A stretch of 64,000 bases of DNA from Anas platyrhynchos (lineage: Eukaryota; Chordata; Aves; Anseriformes; Anatidae), in contig NC_092611.1 of the NCBI RefSeq assembly GCF_047663525.1, positions 9,337,001-9,401,000 of the forward strand, written 5' to 3'. Positions within the stretch are counted from its first letter, which is position 1, and every line of letters starts with the position of its first letter. Shown here in pieces: positions 45,011 to 54,599 of this stretch. A program made the translations under genes and the position numbers. The notes below the pieces were generated by a model. That model ran no database searches. It had not been told where the DNA came from and saw only the letters and a program-made list of their open reading frames with translations.

Positions 45011-45307
45011 CTATAAATGCCTCCCTATGCCATTTCATCAAGGGAACCTTTTTTGCCAACGGTATTGAATGCGATGGCCTCTCGAGGTCGCTCCCAAGCC
45101 CTAGAATTCTGTTATTTCTTTCTTCTGCATACGCTGTTGCAAAGCAAAGGCAAAACAGTTAGAGCTTACAACACAGTTCTCAATCTGGTAACTAAAGGTA
45201 AAAGGAAACCCAAGGCAGCTCCTCATAACAACCACCCTAACAAAGACAACCTCAGAGGTTACGGCAAAGGGAGAAGAGGACAAGGCCAACCGAAAGCAGC
45301 TTTTCTT
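44838..45307 (-). repeat. Left flank of repeat locus, copy 1
   Basis: These 470 bp recur at 59,963-60,432 with no indel seen (constant offset of 15,125) and only a handful of substitutions. On the minus strand the segment holds a last-exon acceptor, TTTGCAACAG before 45,133, facing the donor at 45,308-45,309 across a 176-nt intron. After that come the antisense CR1 sequence and the probable 3' end. Confidence 0.85.
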
Positions 45308-47453
45308 ACCGTGTTGTACACGCAGAGGACCTTCATGCGGCGCTGCGGCAGGGCTCCAAGGCTGGCACCAAGGGCAAATGAAAGCTGGGCACACACAGCA
45401 ACGGCCCAAGAGCCTGGACCCCTGCCTTACAGGGGGGCTCCGAGGAGCCATTGACAATTTCAAGTGCCCAGGGAACCAGAGCATCAGCACCCTGAGTTAC
45501 AGGGCTGCCCTGGGCCCAGAGGCTGCGGGAGGCTCCTTCTCCCCAAAGTGGGGAATCCACAAGCCTGCATCCCACTAACGGGTCAGGCACCCCACAGCTG
45601 CCAGCGGAGCAAAAGGCTCCGGACCAAAGCCTGCTTAAGGCGGGTCCGCACCACCCATGGAACCGCAGAGCTCAACCTTTCCCCCGCCAGCGGAGCGAGA
45701 TGGCTAAATACCGAGGCTCGGGCCCCAAGCCCTGCTTACAGGGAGGGTGAAAACCCGGCCCTGCTTCTAGAGGCCCCAGGCCCATGTAAAGCGGGGGACA
45801 CGGAGACCCACCTGGCTACTGGGGGCTCCTTGCAGCGAGAGACACGGGGCTACGCTTGACCCTGCTTACAGGGCGGTACCCCATGCACCAGCAGCGCCAC
45901 AACACTGTGTGGAGCACGAGGCTCCCACCCACGGACCGGCCCGGCCCGCCTGGCTGTGCCACAACTCCACCGCTTCAGGAGCCCTACGGGCAGACTAAGC
46001 CCACGCAATACCGACTCCAAGCAGATCCCCGACCACAACAGCAGCACCCCAGCCCGCACCCTCTAGAGGGCCGCGAGGGGGCTGTTCGTTCCTGCTGGCT
46101 GACTAGAGCAACTGGCTCCGGCGCCTGCTTACAGGCCGGCCCTGCTCGCGGGGACAGAGGGCTCCGCACCTCGTGACACAGACCCCAACGACGGGGTTGT
46201 CACGAGCACTAGTCTCCGGCAGACACACAAGCACACGGGCGCAGACCCAGGCCCTGACTACAGGGTGCCGCCGCCCATCCTACTCTTGTGTCGCTTGAAT
46301 GCCATAAAAAAAGGGCCAAGCCCGGACTCCGCCGTCCCTATCAAATTCTCTGTGCTCAGGCTGCTGCAAGGCCTCGGTCCCCCCAGGGAAGTGTGGGCTA
46401 AGCTGCAGCAATTTCTAGGAGAGCCCTAAGGAAAAACTCAATCGCTCGCTCACACGCACCTGGAGAAGGAGCAAAGAACAGAGAAAAGGGACAGACAACG
46501 TCCCTGTGGGGAAGGAGACCAGCGCAGCCAACCACAGGGCAGCAAGACGCCACCCGCGAGCATAAGGCGAGAATCTCAGACCCGCCCAGAAATTACAGTG
46601 ATGCCAGAGACGTCCAGAAGCCAAAACGGCTTCTGCCGAGACCCAATTGGACAACGCACCCCAGCTACGGGGTGCTGAAACACAGCATGCATCGTAATTT
46701 ATCATTCATCTCCTTTAGAGAATCTGTTTTCACAGTATTCATAGAGGTCATATTATATATATATCGCTTTTATATTGCTTTTTATGCAATAGTTGGCATA
46801 TCATAGGCATCAGTCATATACTAAGTTTCCATAGCCCATCACGTTTAGACAAATAGTTTAGACAAAGAGCCAGACGGCTAAAATTAAGGGGGTGGGGAAT
46901 TGGCTCTGCCCTGACTACAGGGAGGCCCTGGGGTCCGGCAAGCTCCACAGTCCTCCCGGGTGCGGAGAGAGCAGCTGTGCCCCTGATTACAGGGGGCCGC
47001 TCCCCCCAGGCAGCCAAAGGAGCAACAAGGCAAAAGGCCGATTACAATCGCAAAGACCCGAGCCCTGCTTACAGGGAGGTCGCCCAGCACAAAACAATCC
47101 AGGCACCTCACGTGCCAGCACTGCTCTCCTCTACCTACAGCCCCGCTAACAGGGCGAAGCCTTTGCCCAGGGTGTCCTCCTCTTTGCCCGTCTTCCATCT
47201 GCCGCTCCCTCTTCCCGCTCGCTCTTGCCTCGCCGTTCCACACGACGCCTCCTCCTTCTTCTGCGCTGGCTGCTGCAAACAAAGCACAAGCCATTAGACA
47301 TGGGTTCGAAGCTCCACCTCCTGTGCCCGACACAAACATGGAACCCAAGACCCTAAGGCAGGGCCCCACTCCACCCACCCCCCAGACAAGGACAGCCTCA
47401 GAGGTCCTCCTTCCCCTTTGCCGTAACAAGGCCAACCGAAAGCAGCTTTTCTT
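45308..47453 (-). repeat. Array unit U1, long (L) type, 2146 bp
   Basis: First unit of array 1. Units are delimited here by the minus-strand splice donor (plus strand TTAC|CGTG). The predicted minus-strand exon is 47,272-45,310, entered by an acceptor GTTTGCAG. It holds perfect palindromes CCCTG-N4-CAGGG at 45,730, 45,860, 46,252, 46,909 and 47,063, related ones at 45,419, 46,123 and 46,980, and two adjacent hairpins at 46,615-46,675. L units carry about 700 bp (roughly 45,891-46,590) that S units lack. Confidence 0.9.
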
Positions 47454-48891
47454 ACCGTGTTGTACACGCAGAGGACCTTCATGCGGCGCTGCGGCAGGGC
47501 TCCAAGGCTGGCACCAAGGGCAAATGAAAGCTGGGCACACACAGCAACGGCCCAAGAGCCTGGACCCCTGCCTTACAGGGGGGCTCCGAGGAGCCATTGA
47601 CAATTTCAAGTGCCCAGGGAACCAGAGCATCAGCACCCTGAGTTACAGGGCTGCCCTGGGCCCAGAGGCCGCGGGAGGCTCCTTCTCCCCAAAGTGGGGA
47701 ATCCACAAGCCTGCATCCCGCTAACGGGTCAGGCACCCCACAGCTGCCAGCGGAGCAAAAGGCTCCGGACCAAAGCCTGCTTAAGGCGGGTCCGCAACAC
47801 CCATGGAACCGCAGAGCTCAACCTTTCCCCCGCCAGTGGAGCCAGACGGCCGAATGCCGAGGCTCGGGCCCCAAGCCCTGCTTACAGGGAGGGTGAAAAC
47901 CCGGCCCTACTTCTAGTGGCCCCAAGCCCATGTAAAGCAGGGGACACGGAGACCCACCTGGCTACAGGGGGCTCCTTGCAGCGAGAGACACGGGGCTACG
48001 CTTGACCCTGCTTACAGGGCGGTACCCCACGCACCATCAATTACAGTGATGCCAGAGACGTCCAGAAGCCAAAACGGCTTCTGCCGAGACCCAATTGGAC
48101 AACGCACCCCAGCTACGGGGTGCTGAAACACAGCATGCATCGTAATTTATCATTCATCTCCTTTAGAGAATCTGTTTTCACAGTATTCATAGAGGTCATA
48201 TTATATTTATATAGCTTTTATATTGCTTTTTATGCAATAGTTGGCATTATAGCGTAGGCATCAGTCATATACTAAGTTTCCATAGCCCATCACGTTTAGA
48301 CAAATAGTTTAGACCAAGAGCCAGACGGCTAAAATTAAGGGGGTGGGGAATTGGCTCTGCCCTGACTACAGGGAGGCCCTGGGGTCCGGCAAGCTCCACA
48401 GTCCTCCCGGGTGCGGAGAGAGCAGCTGTGCCCCTGATTACAGGGGGCCGCTCCCCCCAGGCAGCCAAAGGAGCAACAAGGCAAAAGGCCGATTACAATC
48501 GCAAAGACCCGAGCCCTGCTTACAGGGAGGTCGCCCAGCACAAAACAATCCAGGCACCTCACGTGCCAGCACTGCTCTCCTCTACCTACAGCCCCGCTAA
48601 CAGGGCGAAGCCTTTGCCCAGGGTGTCCTCCTCTTTGCCCGTCTTCCATCTGCCGCTCCCTCTTGCCTCGCCGTTCCACACGACGCCTCCTCCTTCTTCT
48701 GCGCTGGCTGCTGCAAACAAAGCACAAGCCATTAGACATGGCTTCGAAGCTCCACCTCCTGTGCCCGACACAAACATGGAACCCAAGACCCTAAGGCAGG
48801 GCCCCACTCCACCCACCCCCCAGACAAGGACAGCCTCAGAGGTCCTCCTCCCCCTTTGCCGTAACAAGGCCAACCGAAAGCAGCTTTTCTT
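47454..48891 (-). repeat. Array unit U2, short (S) type, 1438 bp
   Basis: Same organisation as U1 but without the 700-bp L segment. The missing segment begins just after GGTACCCC(A/G)CGCACCA and ends before AATTACAGTG. S-type marker bases (CCAGACGGCCGAATGCC and GGCATTATAGCG) are shared with U5 and U6. The intron separating it from U1 is 47,273-47,455 (183 nt); the one separating it from U3 is 48,711-48,893. Confidence 0.9.
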
Positions 48892-51037
48892 ACCGTGTTG
48901 TACACGCAGAGGACCTTCATGCGGCGCTGCGGCAGGGCTCCAAGGCTGGCACCAAGGGCAAATGAAAGCTGGGCACACACAGCAACGGCCCAAGAGCCTG
49001 GACCCCTGCCTTACAGGGGGGCTCCGAGGAGCCATTGACAATTTCAAGTGCCCAGGGAACCAGAGCATCAGCACCCTGAGTTACAGGGCTGCCCTGGGCC
49101 CAGAGGCTGCGGGAGGCTCCTTCTCCCCAAAGTGGGGAATCCACAAGCCTGCATCCCACTAACGGGTCAGGCACCCCACAGCTGCCAGCGGAGCAAAAGG
49201 CTCCGGACCAAAGCCTGCTTAAGGCGGGTCCGCACCACCCATGGAACCGCAGAGCTCAACCTTTCCCCCGCCAGCGGAGCGAGATGGCTAAATACCGAGG
49301 CTCGGGCCCCAAGCCCTGCTTACAGGGAGGGTGAAAACCCGGCCCTGCTTCTAGAGGCCCCAGGCCCATGTAAAGCGGGGGACACGGAGACCCACCTGGC
49401 TACTGGGGGCTCCTTGCAGCGAGAGACACGGGGCTACGCTTGACCCTGCTTACAGGGCGGTACCCCATGCACCAGCAGCGCCACAACACTGTGTGGAGCA
49501 CGAGGCTCCCACCCACGGACCGGCCCGGCCCGCCTGGCTGTGCCACAACTCCACCGCTTCAGGAGCCCTACGGGCAGACTAAGCCCACGCAATACCGACT
49601 CCAAGCAGATCCCCGACCACAACAGCAGCACCCCAGCCCGCACCCTCTAGAGGGCCGCGAGGGGGCTGTTCGTTCCTGCTGGCTGACTAGAGCAACTGGC
49701 TCCGGCGCCTGCTTACAGGCCGGCCCTGCTCGCGGGGACAGAGGGCTCCGCACCTCGTGACACAGACCCCAACGACGGGGTTGTCACGAGCACTAGTCTC
49801 CGGCAGACACACAAGCACACGGGCGCAGACCCAGGCCCTGACTACAGGGTGCCGCCGCCCATCCTACTCTTGTGTCGCTTGAATGCCATAAAAAAAGGGC
49901 CAAGCCCGGACTCCGCCGTCCCTATCAAATTCTCTGTGCTCAGGCTGCTGCAAGGCCTCGGTCCCCCCAGGGAAGTGTGGGCTAAGCTGCAGCAATTTCT
50001 AGGAGAGCCCTAAGGAAAAACTCAATCGCTCGCTCACACGCACCTGGAGAAGGAGCAAAGAACAGAGAAAAGGGACAGACAACGTCCCTGTGGGGAAGGA
50101 GACCAGCGCAGCCAACCACAGGGCAGCAAGACGCCACCCGCGAGCATAAGGCGAGAATCTCAGACCCGCCCAGAAATTACAGTGATGCCAGAGACGTCCA
50201 GAAGCCAAAACGGCTTCTGCCGAGACCCAATTGGACAACGCACCCCAGCTACGGGGTGCTGAAACACAGCATGCATCGTAATTTATCATTCATCTCCTTT
50301 AGAGAATCTGTTTTCACAGTATTCATAGAGGTCATATTATATATATATCGCTTTTATATTGCTTTTTATGCAATAGTTGGCATATCATAGGCATCAGTCA
50401 TATACTAAGTTTCCATAGCCCATCACGTTTAGACAAATAGTTTAGACAAAGAGCCAGACGGCTAAAATTAAGGGGGTGGGGAATTGGCTCTGCCCTGACT
50501 ACAGGGAGGCCCTGGGGTCCGGCAAGCTCCACAGTCCTCCCGGGTGCGGAGAGAGCAGCTGTGCCCCTGATTACAGGGGGCCGCTCCCCCCAGGCAGCCA
50601 AAGGAGCAACAAGGCAAAAGGCCGATTACAATCGCAAAGACCCGAGCCCTGCTTACAGGGAGGTCGCCCAGCACAAAACAATCCAGGCACCTCACGTGCC
50701 AGCACTGCTCTCCTCTACCTACAGCCCCGCTAACAGGGCGAAGCCTTTGCCCAGGGTGTCCTCCTCTTTGCCCGTCTTCCATCTGCCGCTCCCTCTTCCC
50801 GCTCGCTCTTGCCTCGCCGTTCCACACGACGCCTCCTCCTTCTTCTGCGCTGGCTGCTGCAAACAAAGCACAAGCCATTAGACATGGGTTCGAAGCTCCA
50901 CCTCCTGTGCCCGACACAAACATGGAACCCAAGACCCTAAGGCAGGGCCCCACTCCACCCACCCCCCAGACAAGGACAGCCTCAGAGGTCCTCCTCCCCC
51001 TTTGCCGTAACAAGGCCAACCGAAAGCAGCTTTTCTT
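48892..51037 (-). repeat. Array unit U3, long (L) type, 2146 bp
   Basis: Exactly the length of U1 and, by eye, almost base-for-base identical, including the L segment and TCATAGGCATCAG marker. Together with U2 it shows that an L-S pair of 3584 bp is the larger repeating step. Confidence 0.9.
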
Positions 51038-53057
51038 ACCGTGTTGTACACGCAGAGGACCTTCATGCGGCGCTGCGGCAGGGCTCCAAGGCTGGCACCA
51101 AGGGCAAATGAAAGCTGGGCACACACAGCAACGGCCCAAGAGCCTGGACCCCTGGCTTACAGGGGGGCTCCGAGGAGCCATTGACAATTTCAAGTGCCCA
51201 GGGAACCAGAGCATCAGCACCCTGAGTTACAGGGCTGCCCTGGGCCCAGAGGCCGCGGGAGGCTCCTTCTCCCCAAAGTGGGGAATCCACAAGCCTGCAT
51301 CCCACTAACGGGTCAGGCACCCCACAGCTGCCAGCGGAGCAAAAGGCTCCGGACCAAAGCCTGCTTAAGGCGGGTCCGCACCACCCATGGAACCGCAGAG
51401 CTCAACCTTTCCCCCGCCAGCGGAGCGAGATGGCTAAATACCGAGGCTCGGGCCCCAAGCCCTGCTTACAGGGAGGGTGAAAACCCGGCCCTGCTTCTAG
51501 AGGCCCCAGGCCCATGTAAAGCGGGGGACACGGAGACCCACCTGGCTACTGGGGGCTCCTTGCAGCGAGAGACACGGGGCTACGCTTGACCCTGCTTACA
51601 GGGCGGTACCCCATGCACCAGCAGCGCCACAACACTGTGTGGAGCACGAGGCTCCCACCCACGGACCGGCCCGGCCCGCCTGGCTGTGCCACAACTCCAC
51701 CGCTTCAGGAGCCCTACGGGCAGACTAAGCCCACGCAATACCGACTCCAAGCAGATCCCCGACCACAACAGCAGCACCCCAGCCCGCACCCTCTAGAGGG
51801 CCGCGAGGGGGCTGTTCGTTCCTGCTGGCTGACTAGAGCAACTGGCTCCGGCGCCTGCTTACAGGCCGGCCCTGCTCGCGGGGACAGAGGGCTCCGCACC
51901 TCGTGACACAGACCCCAACGACGGGGTTGTCACGAGCACTAGTCTCCGGCAGACACACAAGCACACGGGCGCAGACCCAGGCCCTGACTACAGGGTGCCG
52001 CCGCCCATCCTACTCTTGTGTCGCTTGAATGCCATAAAAAAAGGGCCAAGCCCGGACTCCGCCGTCCCTATCAAATTCTCTGTGCTCAGGCTGCTGCAAG
52101 GCCTCGGTCCCCCCAGGGAAGTGTGGGCTAAGCTGCAGCAATTTCTAGGAGAGCCCTAAGGAAAAACTCAATCGCTCGCTCACACGCACCTGGAGAAGGA
52201 GCAAAGAACAGAGAAAAGGGACAGACAACGTCCCTGTGGGGAAGGAGACCAGCGCAGCCAACCACAGGGCAGCAAGACGCCACCCGCGAGCATAAGGCGA
52301 GAATCTCAGACCCGCCCAGAAATTACAGTGATGCCAGAGACGTCCAGAAGCCAAAACGGCTTCTGCCGAGACCCAATTGGACAACGCACCCCAGCTACGG
52401 GGTGCTGAAACACAGCATGCATCGTAATTTATCATTCATCTCCTTTAGAGAATCTGTTTTCACAGTATTCATAGAGGTCATATTATATATATATCGCTTT
52501 TATATTGCTTTTTATGCAATAGTTGGCATATCATAGGCATCAGTCATATACTAAGTTTCCATAGCCCATCACGTTTAGACAAATAGTTTAGACAAAGAGC
52601 CAGACGGCTAAAATTAAGGGGGTGGGGAATTGGCTCTGCCCTGACTACAGGGAGGCCCTGGGGTCCGGCAAGCTCCACAGTCCTCCCGGGTGCGGAGAGA
52701 GCAGCTGTGCCCCTGATTACAGGGGGCCGCTCCCCCCAGGCAGCCAAAGGAGCAACAAGGCAAAAGGCCGATTACAATCGCAAAGACCCGAGCCCTGCTT
52801 ACAGGGAGGTCGCCCAGCACAAAACAATCCAGGCACCTCACGTGCCAGCACTGCTCTCCTCTACCTACAGCCCCGCTAACAGGGCGAAGCCTTTGCCCAG
52901 GGTGTCCTCCTCTTTGCCCGTCTTCCATCTGCCGCTCCCTCTTCCCGCTCCCTCTTGCCTCGCCGTTCCACACGACGCCTCCTCCTTCTTCTGCGCTGGC
53001 TGCTGCAAACAAAGCACAAGCCATTAGACATGGGTTCGAAGCTCCACCTCCTGTGCC
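51038..53057 (-). repeat. Array unit U4, long (L) type, truncated at the right
   Basis: L-type unit that is near-identical to U3 (offset 2146). It stops inside its intron at CTCCTGTGCC, where the sequence passes into the intron of the diverged older unit. The acceptor CTGCAAAC (plus strand 53,003-53,010) is kept, giving a 171-nt hybrid intron. Confidence 0.88.
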
Positions 53058-53592
53058 AGAAAGAAATGGGGAGGACTTTCAAGTTTGTGTTCATTAGGGT
53101 GGTTGTTTTGAGGAGCTGCGTTTGGATCCCTGGCTTTGTCTTACCAACACCAACTTAAATCAACTTTTCTCACCATCCTGAGGCACAGAGCTCCTCAAGC
53201 TACTTCTGCCATGCGGCTCCAACCCCGGGTAAGTAGGGTAGGGCGCACACAGAAGCAGCCTGAGCACCTGCACCCTTGCTTACAGAGTGGTCACACAGTA
53301 GAAAACCAACCCGGGCACCTAATGTGCCAGCGCTGTTCTGCTTACTGTAGCCCTGCTGACAGGGCAGTGCCTTTACTGTTTCCCCTCTTCAGTCTTCTGG
53401 TGGTCTTCTTGTCACCCATTGTTGCGTCACAGTTCCACATGACACGTCTTCTTTCTTGTGCACTGGCTGCTACCAGCTGAAGTCCTTACCTGTTGACAGG
53501 GCAGTACCTTTGTCCAGGCTGTTTTTTCCTTCATTCATCATTGCTGCTACTCTCCTCTTCTTACTCATTCATACTGTTCATTCCCTTTGATT
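53058..53592 (-). repeat. Diverged older unit, promoter side, copy 1
   Basis: The sequence aligns with an array unit despite many changes. It keeps a donor (CAGGATG|GTGAGA, exon end 53,174), an acceptor before 53,466, the block matching CATGCGGC...GGCTCCAA, and two palindromes (CCCTGCTGACAGGG and a decayed CTTGCTTACAG). It seems to be the ancestral module from which the array expanded. It recurs at 63,466-64,000. Confidence 0.75.
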
Positions 53593-53761
53593 TATGTTGT
53601 GTTTTTTTTTCCCCTAGCACCTGCTGCCAAAGGAACAACATATAGCTTAAATGGAGATTACTGTCTACCAGTATCTGCTCCTAAAGACCAGCTATCTAGC
53701 AAATAAAAATTACTACACATTGCATTTTTCTTAGCATTCTTGTTTTTCTTCTTTCATATAC

Positions 53762-53827
53762 TTTTTTTGTTTTTTTTTTTTTGTTTGTTTGTTTTTTTTG
53801 TTTTGTTTTGTTTTTTTTGTTTTTTTT
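53762..53827 (-). repeat. A-rich tract (minus strand)
   Basis: A 66-bp run of T with scattered G on the plus strand; on the minus strand it is A-rich and starts right after the TAA of a small open frame. It could be a simple repeat or the tail of an old retroposed transcript. Confidence 0.85.
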
Positions 53828-54074
53828 ACATCATCCATTCCTCCACGCTATCACTGAGAGTTAGCCAATAGGGACATCTGAACAAGGCTTTCTCCAACTT
53901 TCTCACAACCTCATCAGGAGAATTAAAAATAAAGCCTCCATCAACCATCCCACCACACCTACAGACATTGGTTGTATTAGCGCCTACCCAAAAATCCCAA
54001 ACCGACTCTGTGCTGCCGCCCCTTCCAGTCCCCTCAGCACGGCCCTGCTCACTCACCGCTCGCCCCCCCTCCAT
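53826..54074 (-). CDS. Possible 82-residue ORF in the first exon of the minus-strand locus
   Basis: An ATG in good context (GGTAATGG) about 200 nt after the predicted start site opens an 82-codon frame that stops just before the A-rich tract. The first half is Gly/Arg-rich, as expected of CpG-island sequence. The second half has ordinary composition (GFIFNSPDEVVRKLEK, ending SDSVEEWMM). I do not recognise the product, and it may be a chance frame in a non-coding RNA. Confidence 0.22.
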   Translation of the reverse strand: MEGGRAVSEQGRAEGTGRGGSTESVWDFWVGANTTNVCRCGGMVDGGFIFNSPDEVVRKLEKALFRCPYWLTLSDSVEEWMM

Positions 54075-54560
54075 TACCTCAGCCCAGGCGGGCTCCTCAG
54101 CACCGTCTCCTCTTCTCCCCACATCCTCCCGTGCAGCCCCCCGACACCGCCCCACCACACTCCCACTCGGTACCGACACCTCACCGCCCCCCGATGGGGC
54201 TGCGCACCGCGACCTCCTCAGGAGGACAGGCCGGCAGAGCGCGCACCTGCAGCACCTCCACCGTCCGCTCAGGCACTGACCTGACGGGTTACCTCACAAA
54301 GCCTTATATACCCGCCCGGCCCGCCCGCCAGCCAATAGCAACGCGGAACGGCACCCGCCACTTTTGCCTTGGCAATCGCGCTCGCCCATTGGTGGAAATG
54401 GGCTCGCGGCCGGCTTTGATTGGTCGAGGCCTCTGAGGGTAACGGCTGTTGCTGGCGGCGCCGACGTGCCCGCGGCCCTGCCCGTCATTCTGTCAATTAT
54501 GAGGGGGTTGTGTCCGTCACAGCGGCCCGCGCCCTGCGGAGGGGCCCTGGGAAAACCCGT
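53990..54560 (-). promoter_or_regulatory. CpG-rich promoter of the minus-strand repeat locus
   Basis: On the minus strand a TATA box (TATATAAG, 54,310-54,303) lies in very GC- and CpG-rich DNA, with CCAAT boxes upstream (CCACCAATGGGC near 54,390; CGACCAATCAAAG near 54,420). Transcription should start near 54,275-54,280 and run towards the array. A plus-strand CCAAT at about 54,330 leaves bidirectional activity possible. Strong donors such as GCTGCAG|GTGCGC follow the start site. Confidence 0.65.
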
Positions 54561-54599
54561 GCGCACCCGGCCAAATAAAAAGCTAAAAACCGCCTGTTT

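Noticed and set aside
53226-53240. Strong plus-strand donor CCCGGGTAAGTAGG in the older unit
   Set aside because: Its counterpart is absent from the array units, and all paired splice signals are on the minus strand, so it is probably chance.
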